From positions 496,001-560,000 of the forward strand of contig NZ_JACCBM010000001.1 of assembly GCF_013409865.1 (NCBI RefSeq): a stretch of 64,000 bases of DNA, in the 5' to 3' direction. Under the pieces are notes generated by a model that worked only from the letters and a program-made list of their open reading frames with translations, ran no database searches and was not told the origin of the DNA. The DNA comes from Herbiconiux flava. GTDB taxonomy: Bacteria > Actinomycetota > Actinomycetes > Actinomycetales > Microbacteriaceae. How positions within the stretch are numbered: position 1 is the first letter of the stretch; each line of letters begins with the position of its first letter. This document shows positions 1 to 9,602 of this stretch, in pieces. Position numbers and translations under genes: made by a program.

Positions 1-1
1 C

Positions 2-121
2 GACGACCGCCTGATCACCTGCATCATCACCGACCCGGCGGGCAAGACCACCGGGTCGCTCGAGGGGGCCGGCGCGGGCACCGGCGGAGGCGCCGACAGC
101 ACGGGGTACTCGCCCCGGTAG
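2..121 (+). CDS. 3' end of an unidentified gene (partial)
   Basis: An open frame enters from the left edge and stops at a TAG. Only 39 residues are visible: a start reading LITCIITDPAGKTTGSLEG, then a Gly/Ala-rich tail and the end STGYSPR. It ends 45 bases before purL and on the same strand. The glycine-rich stretch looks like a flexible C-terminus. I do not recognise the family from this fragment, and coding status rests only on the open frame, codon bias and position. Confidence 0.45.
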   Translation, partial: DDRLITCIITDPAGKTTGSLEGAGAGTGGGADSTGYSPR

Positions 122-166
122 AATCGACGCGCATCCCACCCCTGCAACTCAAGGAGTCCTGGCCGC

Positions 167-2461
167 GTGAGCAATGCCGATACCGTCGAGAACGCCATCG
201 CGACCCCGGAGCGGGAGCAGCCCTACGAGGCTCTCGGCCTGAAGGCCGACGAGTACGCGAAGATCCGCGAGATCCTGGGCCGCCGCCCCACCTCGGGCGA
301 GCTGGCGATGTACTCGGTGATGTGGAGCGAGCACTGCTCCTACAAGTCGTCGAAGATCTACCTGCGCCAGTTCGGCCAGAAGGTCTCGCCGGCCATGAAG
401 AAGAACCTCATGGTCGGCATGGGCGAGAACGCCGGCGTGGTCGACGTGGGTGAGGGCTGGGCCGTGACCTTCAAGGTCGAGAGCCACAACCACCCCTCTT
501 ACATCGAGCCCTTCCAGGGTGCGGCCACCGGCGTCGGCGGCATCGTTCGCGACATCATCTCGATGGGCGCCCGCCCGGTCGCGGTGATGGACCAGCTGCG
601 CTTCGGAAAGATCGACGACCCCGACACCGCCCGCGTGGTGCACGGCGTCACCAGCGGCATCTCGTTCTACGGCAACTGCCTGGGCCTGCCGAACATCGGC
701 GGCGAGACCTACTTCGACCCGGTGTACCAGGGCAACCCGCTGGTCAACGCGCTCTCGGTGGGCGTGCTGCGGCACGAAGACCTGCACCTCGCCAACGCCC
801 GCGGTGTCGGCAACAAGGTCGTGCTCTTCGGCGCCCGCACCGGCGGCGACGGCATCGGCGGGGCGTCCATCCTCGCCTCCGACACCTTCTCCGCCGGCGG
901 CCCGACCAAGCGCCCCGCGGTGCAGGTCGGCGACCCGTTCGCCGAGAAGGTGCTCATCGAGTGCTGCCTCGAGCTCTTCGCGGGCGACCTCGTCGAGGGC
1001 ATCCAAGACCTGGGGGCCGCCGGCATCTCGTGCGCCACCTCGGAGCTCGCCTCCAACGGCGACGGGGGCATGTTCATCGAGCTCGAGAAGGTGCTGCTGC
1101 GCGACCCGTCGCTCACCGCGGAAGAGATCCTGATGAGCGAGAGCCAGGAGCGCATGATGGCGGTCGTGCAGCCCTCGAAGCTCGAGGGCTTCCTCGCCGT
1201 CACCTCCAAGTGGGACGTGGAGACCAGCGTGCTCGGCGAGGTCACCGACACCGGGCGCCTCGTCATCAACTGGCACGGGGAGGAGATCGTGAACGTGGAG
1301 CCGCGCACCGTCGCGGTCGACGGCCCGGTCTACGAGCGCCCCGTCGCCTACCCCTCCTGGCAGGATGCGCTGCAGGCCGACTCGGCCTCCCGCCTGCCCC
1401 GCGCCACCACCGGCGACGAGCTCCGCGCCGAGTTCCTCCGCGTGGTCTCCTCGCCGAACATGGCGTCGAAGGAGTGGATCACCAACCAGTACGACCGCTA
1501 CGTGCTCGGCAACACGGCGCTGTCCTTCCCCGACGACGGCGGCATGATCCGCGTCGACGAGGAGTCGGGGCTGGGCTTCGCGCTGGCCTCCGACGCCAAC
1601 GGCCGGTACTGCCAGCTCGACCCCTACCGCGGGGCGCAGCTCGCCCTGGCCGAGGCCTTCCGCAACGTCGCCGTCACCGGCGCGACCCCGGTCGCCGTCT
1701 CGGACTGCCTGAACTTCGGCTCGCCCGAGAACCCCGAGGTCATGTGGCAGTTCTCGCAGGCCGTCGAGGGTTTGGCCGACGGCTGCCTCGAGCTCGAGAT
1801 CCCCGTCACCGGCGGCAACGTCTCGTTCTACAACCAGACGGGCTCGCAGCCGATCCACCCGACCCCGGTCGTCGCCGTGCTCGGCGTGATCGACGACGTC
1901 GCCCGGCGCATCCCCTCGGGCTGGCAGGACGAGGGCTCGAACCTCTACCTGCTCGGCACCACCCGCTCAGAGCTCGACGGCTCGGCCTGGGCCGGCGTCA
2001 TCCACGACCACCTCGGCGGCCTGCCGCCCCAGGTGTCGCTGCCCGGCGAGGTCGCCCTGGCGGAGCTGCTGCGCGCCGGCGCGGTCGAGGGCCTGATCGA
2101 CGCGGCGCACGACCTCTCCGACGGTGGCCTCGCGCAGACCGTCGCGGAGTCGGTGCTGCGCTTCGGCATCGGTGCCCGCATCTGGCTCGACGAGATCGTC
2201 TCGCGCGACGGCGTCTCCGAGTCCGACGCGCTGTTCAGCGAGTCGACCGGTCGCGTGCTCGTGTCGGTTCCCCGGGAGGACGACGTGAAGTTCCGCGGCC
2301 TCTGCGACGGGCGCGGCATCCCCGCGCTCCGCATCGGGGTGACGGATGCGCTGTCGGGCTCGCTCGAGGTGCAGGGCCTGTTCACCGTGCCGCTCGACGA
2401 GCTCTCGGGTGCGCACCGCTCGACGCTGCCGCAGCACTTCGGCCCGGTCGTCGGCGGCTGA
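167..2461 (+). CDS. purL: Phosphoribosylformylglycinamidine synthase subunit PurL
   Basis: A 764-residue small-type PurL. It catalyses the ATP-dependent conversion of FGAR to FGAM in purine synthesis, using ammonia supplied by PurQ with PurS as partner. The length fits the three-protein PurL/Q/S form rather than the ~1,300-residue fused form. The hallmark [20 protein letters not shown] near residues 105-124 carries the active-site histidines, and two repeated AIRS/PurM-like halves follow. The GTG start at 167 is chosen because AAGGAG at 150-155 precedes it. purQ and purS are not in view. It converges with the chorismate mutase gene, 18 bases apart. Confidence 0.97.
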   Translation: MSNADTVENAIATPEREQPYEALGLKADEYAKIREILGRRPTSGELAMYSVMWSEHCSYKSSKIYLRQFGQKVSPAMKKNLMVGMGENAGVVDVGEGWAVTFKVESHNHPSYIEPFQGAATGVGGIVRDIISMGARPVAVMDQLRFGKIDDPDTARVVHGVTSGISFYGNCLGLPNIGGETYFDPVYQGNPLVNALSVGVLRHEDLHLANARGVGNKVVLFGARTGGDGIGGASILASDTFSAGGPTKRPAVQVGDPFAEKVLIECCLELFAGDLVEGIQDLGAAGISCATSELASNGDGGMFIELEKVLLRDPSLTAEEILMSESQERMMAVVQPSKLEGFLAVTSKWDVETSVLGEVTDTGRLVINWHGEEIVNVEPRTVAVDGPVYERPVAYPSWQDALQADSASRLPRATTGDELRAEFLRVVSSPNMASKEWITNQYDRYVLGNTALSFPDDGGMIRVDEESGLGFALASDANGRYCQLDPYRGAQLALAEAFRNVAVTGATPVAVSDCLNFGSPENPEVMWQFSQAVEGLADGCLELEIPVTGGNVSFYNQTGSQPIHPTPVVAVLGVIDDVARRIPSGWQDEGSNLYLLGTTRSELDGSAWAGVIHDHLGGLPPQVSLPGEVALAELLRAGAVEGLIDAAHDLSDGGLAQTVAESVLRFGIGARIWLDEIVSRDGVSESDALFSESTGRVLVSVPREDDVKFRGLCDGRGIPALRIGVTDALSGSLEVQGLFTVPLDELSGAHRSTLPQHFGPVVGG

Positions 2462-2479
2462 TCGCCGCCGGCGGGCCGG

Positions 2480-2797
2480 CTAGGCGTCCTTCGCCGCGAT
2501 GCGCTCGTGGTGGTGGATGACCTCGGCGACGATGAAGTTGAGGAACTTCTCGGCGAAGGCCGGGTCGAGATGCGACTCCTCCGCGAGCCCGCGCAGGCGC
2601 GTGATCTGCCGCTGCTCGCGCTCGAGATCGGCGGGCGGCAGCCCGTGGTCGGCCTTCAACCGCCCCACCGTCTGCGTGAACTTGAACCGCTCGGCGAGCA
2701 TGTGGATGAGGGCCGCGTCGATGTTGTCGATCGACTGGCGGATGCCCTCCAGCTGCCCGTAGACGTCTGCCTCGCCGATCTCGTGCTCGTTCACCAT
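2480..2797 (-). CDS. Chorismate mutase (AroQ class)
   Basis: A 105-residue all-helical protein that converts chorismate to prephenate for phenylalanine and tyrosine synthesis. The segment IRQSIDNIDAALIHMLAERF, then a helix ending GRLKADHGLPPAD and LEREQRQITRL, is typical of stand-alone actinobacterial AroQ mutases. ATG at 2797 is preferred over an in-frame start at 2869 because the longer form would run into the upstream gene and adds Pro/Arg-rich sequence untypical of the family. The ATG lies 10 bases after the stop of the DMT permease gene on the same strand, so the two are probably co-transcribed. The ribosome-binding site is weak, which suggests coupling. Confidence 0.9.
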   Translation of the reverse strand: MVNEHEIGEADVYGQLEGIRQSIDNIDAALIHMLAERFKFTQTVGRLKADHGLPPADLEREQRQITRLRGLAEESHLDPAFAEKFLNFIVAEVIHHHERIAAKDA

Positions 2798-2807
2798 GAG
2801 AACGACT

Positions 2808-3788
2808 CTAGCCAGCTTCGGCGGCCGCTTTCTCGGCATCGCGGGCGACACGCCCGCTCCCGGGCCCACGCCGGTGCGGCAGCCGCAGCCGCCCCTGCGC
2901 CAGCAGGATTCCCGCGAACACGATCACCGCACCGACCGGCGCGTTCCAGCTGAGCGTCTCGCCGAGCAGCAGGATGCCGAGCGCCACCCCCACCACCGGC
3001 GTGAGATACGTGACGGTCGACGTCGCCGTCGGCCCCCAGGCGTTCAGGATGTTCATGTACCAGTAGTAGGCGAGCCCGGTGCCGAGCACCCCCAGCAGCA
3101 CAAGGCTCAGCACGATCGGCAGGTCGAGCGAGATCGGCCCGAGCGCCACGAACGGCGTCAGCACCAGGAGGATGGCGGCTCCCATCCCCACCTGCAGGAA
3201 CGCCGCCGTCAGCCCCGAGACCGGGTGCCGGTTACTGATGAACCGGCGGATGTAGCCGAAGGTGAACCCGTAGCAGACGGCCGAGCCGATGCAGGCGAGC
3301 TGCCCCGCGAGCTCGAGCAGCAGATCGCCGTGCGCGGCCTCGCTCGCCACGAAGCTCCACGGCCCGATGATGACGATGACGCCCAAGATGCCCGCCACGA
3401 CCCCGAGCACCCGCGAGCGGTCGAGCTTCTCGACCCGGAACACCAGCGTCACCATGAGCGCCGTGGTGATCGGGGTGACCGCGTTGTAGATGCTCGCGAG
3501 ACCGGACGTGACGTACTGCTCGGCCCACGCGAACAGCAGATAGGGAATGGCGCAGCCGAAGGCGCCGATGACCACGAAGTGCAGGTAGACGATGGGCTCA
3601 CGCGGCAGCTTCGTGCGCAGCACGAGCATGACGAGACCGAGCGTCAGGGCGCCGAGGACCAGTCGCGTCCACGCGACCTGCCCGAACGAGACCCCGCCGA
3701 GGGCGACCTTCATGAACAGGAAGCTCGCACCCCAGAGCAGCCCGAGCGCCGAGAACTGCAGGGCGATGGACAGACGGTTCGAGCTCAC
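2808..3788 (-). CDS. EamA/DMT-superfamily transporter
   Basis: A 326-residue integral membrane protein of the drug/metabolite transporter superfamily, with about ten hydrophobic segments arranged as two EamA repeats. The first begins ALQFSALGLLWGASFLFMKV and the second begins near LACIGSAVCYGFTFGYIRRF. Family members export amino acids, purines or other small metabolites; the substrate here cannot be told. GTG at 3788 places the first helix at the usual distance. An ATG at 3863 would add about 25 unrelated residues and read through a perfect inverted repeat. The gene precedes chorismate mutase, so an aromatic metabolite is possible, but this is only inference. Confidence 0.88.
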   Translation of the reverse strand: MSSNRLSIALQFSALGLLWGASFLFMKVALGGVSFGQVAWTRLVLGALTLGLVMLVLRTKLPREPIVYLHFVVIGAFGCAIPYLLFAWAEQYVTSGLASIYNAVTPITTALMVTLVFRVEKLDRSRVLGVVAGILGVIVIIGPWSFVASEAAHGDLLLELAGQLACIGSAVCYGFTFGYIRRFISNRHPVSGLTAAFLQVGMGAAILLVLTPFVALGPISLDLPIVLSLVLLGVLGTGLAYYWYMNILNAWGPTATSTVTYLTPVVGVALGILLLGETLSWNAPVGAVIVFAGILLAQGRLRLPHRRGPGSGRVARDAEKAAAEAG

Positions 3789-3833
3789 TCTGCGACAGTA
3801 GCGCGAGGCTCCGACATCGGTGCCGGGTACGGC

Positions 3834-3869
3834 GACGGGGTGCACGCTTTGGCAGTCGTGCACCCCGTC
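3834..3869. terminator. Perfect 13-bp inverted repeat (likely terminator of ohr)
   Basis: GACGGGGTGCACG and its exact complement are separated by a 10-base loop. The repeat sits between the ohr stop (3930) and the DMT start (3788), both minus strand. There is no strong T-run, which is common in high-GC actinobacteria. Its position also allows it to act as an operator for the DMT gene. Confidence 0.6.
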
Positions 3870-3929
3870 TTAGGCAGGATCGCCTCGCTGAGGCGTCGCC
3901 CGGGCGTCGGCCCGGGCATCCGTCATCGA

Positions 3930-4349
<420 letters not shown>

Positions 4350-4424
4350 GCCTCTAGTTCACCACTTCTCGGAGGCGCCCGGTCACGGCTCGCCGTTTCC
4401 CAGGAACCCTTCGCCCACTGTCCT

Positions 4425-4473
4425 ACAGCTGCACAGGGGACCACAGCTGCACAGGAGGACTACAGCTGCACAG
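4425..4473. repeat. Three copies of a 12-bp repeat between the acetyltransferase gene and ohr
   Basis: ACAGCTGCACAG occurs at 4425-4436, 4443-4454 and 4462-4473, with spacings of 18 and 19 bases. The rightmost copy includes the last codons and part of the stop codon of the GNAT gene. Each copy contains the palindrome CAGCTG. The array lies upstream of ohr and could be a regulator-binding array or a decayed duplication of the GNAT 3' end. Confidence 0.85.
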
Positions 4474-5095
4474 CTCGCCCGCCGCCCTGGTTCTCCACAC
4501 GTTCGCGCAGACCGGCCTGCACGGCGGGCCAATCGTCGACGATGACGGAGAACACGGCGGAGTCGCGCCACGACCCGTCGGCCCGCGGACGGTCGCGCCG
4601 CACGATGCCCTCGAAGGTGGCACCGAGCTTCGCGATGGCCGCCCGCGAGCGGCTGTTCAGAACATCCGCCTGAATCTTTACCCGCCCGAACCCCTGCTCG
4701 AACGCCGCACCCAGAAGGAGGAGCTTCGCCTCAGGATTCACGACCGTGCCCCAGACCCGCGGGTCGTACGCCGTCCAGCCGATGTGGGCCGCCTCGAACG
4801 CCGGCTCGAAGTCGCCGAGCGTCGTCGTGCCCACGACCCGGCCCGCGTCGGGCCCGCCCACCAGGCGGATCACGTACGGGTTGCCCCGCCCCCACTGGTA
4901 GTAGCCCTCGGCGAACTCCACGAAGCCCTCGACGCTGTCGCGGTAGCCCTGGGGGCCGCCGCCGTAGCCTCCGGCGAAGACCTCGGGATGCCCGATGGCG
5001 GCGTACAGCTCAGGCAGCACCTCGTGGGTCAGCCCCTCCAGCCGCACGTACCGCCCCTCGAGGGCCTGGTCAGGGTCGGGTCGCACCGCGCTCAT
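4460..5095 (-). CDS. GNAT-family N-acetyltransferase (RimJ/RimL type)
   Basis: A 211-residue acetyltransferase. It has the RimJ/RimL-like layout: ALEGRYVRLEGLTHEVLPEL at the start, GRVVGTTTLGDFEP in the central sheet, AHIGWTAYDP with the Trp-Gly-Thr segment that follows, and KIQADVLNSRSRAAIAKLG for the acetyl-CoA-binding loop and its asparagine. Members acetylate protein N-termini, small amines or antibiotics; the substrate is unknown. ATG at 5095 starts the conserved domain, and an in-frame extension to 5785 is antisense to the next gene. It diverges from the DinB-like gene with 57 bases between. Confidence 0.9.
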   Translation of the reverse strand: MSAVRPDPDQALEGRYVRLEGLTHEVLPELYAAIGHPEVFAGGYGGGPQGYRDSVEGFVEFAEGYYQWGRGNPYVIRLVGGPDAGRVVGTTTLGDFEPAFEAAHIGWTAYDPRVWGTVVNPEAKLLLLGAAFEQGFGRVKIQADVLNSRSRAAIAKLGATFEGIVRRDRPRADGSWRDSAVFSVIVDDWPAVQAGLRERVENQGGGRAVQL

Positions 5096-5152
5096 GCCCC
5101 AAGTCTGGCACCGGCGTCGTGCGCGGGGCCGCAGGCGTGCCACGATGGGCAG

Positions 5153-5761
5153 ATGGGCAGTGCCGCCGCGTTCCTCCACTCCGCCACCGCGTTCCACGCG
5201 CTCGTCGCGCGCATCCCCGACGACGCGTGGGAGACCGTCGCGCTCGGCGAGTGGTCCCTGCGGTCGCTCGTGGGGCACACGACCCGCGCGATCCTGACCG
5301 TCGAGAGTTATCTGCGGCTCGACGACCCGGGCTTCGAGAACGTGCCCGACGCCGAGCACTACTACTCCCGCGTCTACCGCGATCTCACCGATCCGGCGGC
5401 GGTCGCGGCGCGGGGCGTCGAGGCGGGCGTCTGGCTGGGCGACGACCCGGCCCAGGCGGTGGCGGATGCTCTCGGCCGCGCCATGGCCCTGGTCGACGCC
5501 GCACCGGCCGAGCGCATCGTCTCGATCGGCGGCCTCGGCATCGCCCTCCCCGAGTACCTGCGCACCCGCGTGTTCGAGCTGGTCGTGCACTCGATCGACA
5601 TCACGCGGGCGACCGGCATCCCGCACGGCCAGCCGGCGGCCTGCGTGGCCGCGACCCTCGCACTCGCGGCCGGAGTCGCGGCCACCCGCGGCGACGCGGA
5701 GCAGCTGCTGCTCGCCCTCACCGGCCGAGGCACCCTCCCGGCCGGCTACACCGTCGTCTGA
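5153..5761 (+). CDS. DinB-like maleylpyruvate isomerase-family protein
   Basis: A 202-residue protein of the mycothiol-dependent maleylpyruvate isomerase/TIGR03083 group. The N-terminal four-helix DinB-like bundle includes GEWSLRSLVGHTTRAIL, where the His is a probable metal ligand, and ELVVHSIDITRATG in the later helix supplies another. Such proteins are thought to be mycothiol-dependent transferases or isomerases and are abundant in actinobacteria. ATG at 5153 begins the first helix. The stop is 20 bases from the MarR gene's stop on the other strand. Function beyond the family is not evident. Confidence 0.82.
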   Translation: MGSAAAFLHSATAFHALVARIPDDAWETVALGEWSLRSLVGHTTRAILTVESYLRLDDPGFENVPDAEHYYSRVYRDLTDPAAVAARGVEAGVWLGDDPAQAVADALGRAMALVDAAPAERIVSIGGLGIALPEYLRTRVFELVVHSIDITRATGIPHGQPAACVAATLALAAGVAATRGDAEQLLLALTGRGTLPAGYTVV

Positions 5762-5781
5762 CCCGCCCCCCTCCGGCGGCG

Positions 5782-6291
5782 TCACGCCCTCTCGACGCTC
5801 GCGACCGTGAGGCGGAGCGCCGCGACGACGACGGCGAGCTCGTCGGGCGGGATGCCGGCGACGAGCTGGGACTCGACGGCGAGCAGCTGAGGGAAGACCT
5901 CGTCGATCAGCCGCTCCCCATCGTGCGAGAGGGCGATCAGGGCGCCACGGCCGTCGTGGGGGTTCGGGGTGCGCGCCACGAGGCCCCGCGCCTCGAGTGC
6001 CTGCAGTCGCTTCGTGGTGGCCGGGCCGGTCGCGAGCGAGACCGTGCGCAGCGCCCCGGGCGAGCGCGGCTCCCCCGCCCGCCGCAGCGCCGCGAGGATG
6101 TCGAACTCCCCGCGCCCGAGGCCGGAGCCGGAAAGCACCTCGTCGCCCCGGCGCGTGATCACGGCCGCAGCGCGCAGCACCCGCCCGACGACGTCGACCG
6201 CGCTCGTGTCGAGCTCCGGCCGCAGCCCGGCCCAGCCCGCGCGGATCTCGTCGACCACGTCCCGCGCGCCCGATTCCGGAGCAGCATCCAT
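5782..6291 (-). CDS. MarR-family transcriptional regulator
   Basis: A 169-residue winged-helix repressor-like protein. The DNA-binding core is GRGEFDILAALRRAGEP, then the recognition-helix region SLATGPATTKRLQALEARGL and the wing TPNPHDGRGALIALSHDGE, a textbook MarR pattern. It is divergent from the FUSC-type membrane protein gene. The intergenic DNA carries the palindrome TTCAC-GA-GTGAA, so autoregulation and control of the FUSC gene in response to a small phenolic or drug-like ligand is likely. The ligand is unknown. Confidence 0.92.
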   Translation of the reverse strand: MDAAPESGARDVVDEIRAGWAGLRPELDTSAVDVVGRVLRAAAVITRRGDEVLSGSGLGRGEFDILAALRRAGEPRSPGALRTVSLATGPATTKRLQALEARGLVARTPNPHDGRGALIALSHDGERLIDEVFPQLLAVESQLVAGIPPDELAVVVAALRLTVASVERA

Positions 6292-6306
6292 GGAGGCAGT
6301 CTAGGA

Positions 6307-6324
6307 TAGTTCACGAGTGAATTA
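6307..6324. promoter_or_regulatory. Probable MarR operator
   Basis: TAGTTCACGAGTGAATTA is an imperfect 18-bp palindrome with perfect TTCAC/GTGAA arms around a 2-bp centre. It starts 16 bases upstream of the MarR ATG (6291) and lies 58 bases before the proposed FUSC start. Length, AT-rich ends and placement fit a MarR-type operator serving both directions. Confidence 0.65.
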
Positions 6325-6381
6325 CTTTCGGTCGACGGAGACCCGCCCCTGCTGCTCGCTCCGTCATCGAAAGGCCACCCC

Positions 6382-7437
6382 ATCTCCACCGGTCTGCTGC
6401 CCCACCCCCGCCGTCTCGTCGAGCTCGGCCCGCACGCCGGCGCCCACCGCGTCGCCCTCCGGGCCGGCATCGCGATGGCCGTGCCGCTCCTCACGCTGTA
6501 CGCCGTCGGCCGCATCGACCTCTCGCTCTACGCGGTGTTCGGCGCCTTCACCGCGCTCTACGGCCGCAGCCACACGCACTTCACCCGCCTGCGGATGCAG
6601 GCGGCCGCCGCGATCGCCCTGATCGGAGTCGTCGTGCTGGGAACGGCGATCGGCGTCTCCCCGGAGCGCGAGTGGCTCGTGGTGCCGGTGGTCGCCGTGG
6701 TCGCAGCGGGGCTCGCCTTCGTGGCCGACGCCCTGGACTGGCACCCGCCCGGCGCGCTCTTCTTCGTCTTCGCGCTGGCAGCCTGCGCATCCGTGCCCGC
6801 CGAGCCCGCGACGGTGCTGGTCGCGCTCGGGCTGGCGACCGCGAGCGCCCTGTTCGCGATGCTCGTCTCGACCGTCGGCGCCGTGCGACCGTCGGCCCGG
6901 ATGCGCCCGGCCACCACGATGGCCGTGTCGTTCCGGGCGGTGGCCGCAAGGCCCGGCCAGGCCCGCAAGATCGCGTCGGTCGGGCTCGCCGTGCTGGTCG
7001 CGGGGGCGATCCCGACGGCGACGGGGCTCGGTCATCCGTACTGGGCGATGGTCGCGGCGGTCGCCGCGCTCGGCGCCGCGGACACGGCGGGGCACCTCGT
7101 CCGGGCCGGCCAGCGGGTGCTCGGAACCCTGGTGGGGGTCGGTGTCGCCGCCGTGCTGCTCGCGATCGCCTCCCCGGCCGTGCTCGGCGAGGGGTCGACG
7201 CTGGCGCTCGTGGTCGTGGTGGTGCTGCTGCAGGTCGGCGCCGAACTGTTCATCGGGCGCAACTACGCGGTGACCGTGGTGTTCGTGACGCCGCTGGCGC
7301 TGATCATGGCGCAGCTCGCGCATCCGGTCGACGAGTTCGGCATGCTCCGCGACCGCACCCTCGAGACGCTCCTCGGCGCGGCCGTCGCCATCGCGATCAG
7401 CCTCGCCGCCGCCCGCCTCCCCCGCGCTCAGCGCTAG
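6382..7437 (+). CDS. FUSC-family membrane protein (aromatic acid exporter-like)
   Basis: An integral membrane protein of the FUSC/ArAE-like group with two sets of closely packed transmembrane helices; the second set starts near HPYWAMVAAVAALGAADT. Relatives export aromatic acids or other organic anions. The first ATG in frame, at 6475, would cut the first helix in half. The frame stays open upstream to a stop at 6307-6309 and encodes STGLLPHPRRLVELGPHAGA before the helix, as homologues do. No ATG, GTG or TTG occurs there. An ATC at 6382 has GAAAGG seven bases before it, so I propose an AUC start (351 residues). If wrong, use 6475 (320 residues). It is probably controlled by the divergent MarR. 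Confidence 0.85.
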   Translation: MSTGLLPHPRRLVELGPHAGAHRVALRAGIAMAVPLLTLYAVGRIDLSLYAVFGAFTALYGRSHTHFTRLRMQAAAAIALIGVVVLGTAIGVSPEREWLVVPVVAVVAAGLAFVADALDWHPPGALFFVFALAACASVPAEPATVLVALGLATASALFAMLVSTVGAVRPSARMRPATTMAVSFRAVAARPGQARKIASVGLAVLVAGAIPTATGLGHPYWAMVAAVAALGAADTAGHLVRAGQRVLGTLVGVGVAAVLLAIASPAVLGEGSTLALVVVVVLLQVGAELFIGRNYAVTVVFVTPLALIMAQLAHPVDEFGMLRDRTLETLLGAAVAIAISLAAARLPRAQR

Positions 7438-7447
7438 CGCTGAGCGC
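7424..7447. terminator. Perfect 24-bp palindrome overlapping the FUSC stop codon
   Basis: GCGCTCAGCGCT followed directly by its exact complement, centred at 7435/7436, includes the TAG stop of the FUSC gene. With no spacer it must open a few central bases to fold. It lies between convergent FUSC and purA and probably forms one arm of a bidirectional terminator. Confidence 0.6.
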
Positions 7448-7471
7448 CCTCACCGACCGCCGAGAGGGCGC
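7444..7471. terminator. Second hairpin in the FUSC/purA convergent gap
   Basis: GCGCCCTC (7444-7451) pairs with GAGGGCGC (7464-7471) across a 12-base loop. GAGGGC (7464-7469) can instead pair with GCCCTC (7474-7479), which overlaps the purA stop. Mutually exclusive stems in a 40-bp convergent gap fit a bidirectional terminator. Confidence 0.5.
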
Positions 7472-7477
7472 CAGCCC

Positions 7478-8764
<1,287 letters not shown>

Positions 8765-8880
8765 GTGGATTCCCTCCAGTTGACAATCGATCCTATCGTC
8801 GGCACGCCCGCGGCCCGGTTGGAGCGGCCGCCTGGGGAAGAACGAAGCCCCACCGAGCGTTGTGCAGGAGAGGAGGAACC

Positions 8881-9156
8881 ATGCCCGAACTGAGCCTGAC
8901 GCTCTACTCGTCGAGCTTCTGCGGCGCCTGCGCGAGCACGCGCCAGTCCCTCGAGCGGGTCGAGGAGCTGCTCGGCGATCGCATCGCCTGGCACGAGGTC
9001 AACGTCGCGACCGCCCCCGACGAGAGCGAGCGGGCGGGCATCCTGGCCACCCCCACCGTGATCATCGCGGGCCCCGACGGCGAAGAGCGGATGCGCGCGG
9101 CCGGCGTCCCGACGACACCGCAGCTCCTCGCCGCCATCGCCTCAGCTCTCGAGTGA
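8881..9156 (+). CDS. Small thioredoxin/glutaredoxin-like protein
   Basis: A 91-residue thioredoxin-fold protein. The redox motif SFCGACAST holds Cys14 and Cys17 (C-G-A-C). The cis-proline loop is [17 protein letters not shown]. No signal peptide is present, so it is cytoplasmic. ATG at 8881 is preceded by AGGAGGAACC. Small stand-alone Trx-like proteins of this kind serve thiol-disulfide exchange; the partner is unknown. Its 3' end overlaps the convergent VOC gene by 15 bases. Confidence 0.85.
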   Translation: MPELSLTLYSSSFCGACASTRQSLERVEELLGDRIAWHEVNVATAPDESERAGILATPTVIIAGPDGEERMRAAGVPTTPQLLAAIASALE

Positions 9157-9516
9157 CGTCACCCTGATCTCCTGCAGCGCCCAGGTGTTGCCGTCGGGGT
9201 CGGCGAAGAAGGCGTAGAGCACGCCGCCCATGTCCTGCACCTCGCTCACGGCGAGGCCGCGGCCGACGAGGGCGGCCCGCTCCGCCTCGACGTCATCGAC
9301 CACGAGGTGGAGGTTCGAGACGGGCCCGCCACTGCCCATGCCGACACCGAACGCGATCGAGCAGGCCGAGCCCGGCGGGGTGAGCTGCACGACGCGCATC
9401 CCGTTGCCGGGTGAGACGTCGTGGTCGAGCATGAAGCCCACCACGTCGCGGTAGAAGGCGATGGCGGCGTCGACGTCGGTCACGGCGATGGGCACGAGTT
9501 CCAGGCGCATGGTCAT
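9142..9516 (-). CDS. VOC-family protein (glyoxalase/bleomycin-resistance fold)
   Basis: A 124-residue VOC-fold protein with two beta-alpha-beta-beta-beta modules: LVPIAVTDVDAAIAFYRDVVG at the start and LHLVVDDVEAERAALVGRGL in the middle, ending in FFADPDGNTWALQEI. The DPDGN-W-L segment is typical of antibiotic-binding or dioxygenase-like members. Substrate is unknown. It starts 10 bases after a copy of the 3' tail of the phosphatase gene upstream on the same strand and may be co-transcribed with it. Confidence 0.88.
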   Translation of the reverse strand: MTMRLELVPIAVTDVDAAIAFYRDVVGFMLDHDVSPGNGMRVVQLTPPGSACSIAFGVGMGSGGPVSNLHLVVDDVEAERAALVGRGLAVSEVQDMGGVLYAFFADPDGNTWALQEIRVTSLES

Positions 9517-9517
9517 G

Positions 9518-9602
9518 GCCGAACGCTAGCGCGAGCGCGCGGCGACCACCAGCACCGGCTCAGCCGAACGCTAGCGCTCGGGAAGGGTCACCACCAGCAC
9601 CG
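9518..9602. repeat. 45-bp-period duplication of the phosphatase gene's 3' end
   Basis: Two 40-base copies, 9518-9557 and 9563-9602, share exact ends GCCGAACGCTAGCGC and ACCACCAGCACCG. The right copy contains the gene's last codons and TAG stop. The left copy carries the same TAG 45 bases downstream and in frame, so it would act as a second stop if the first were read through. Confidence 0.85.
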
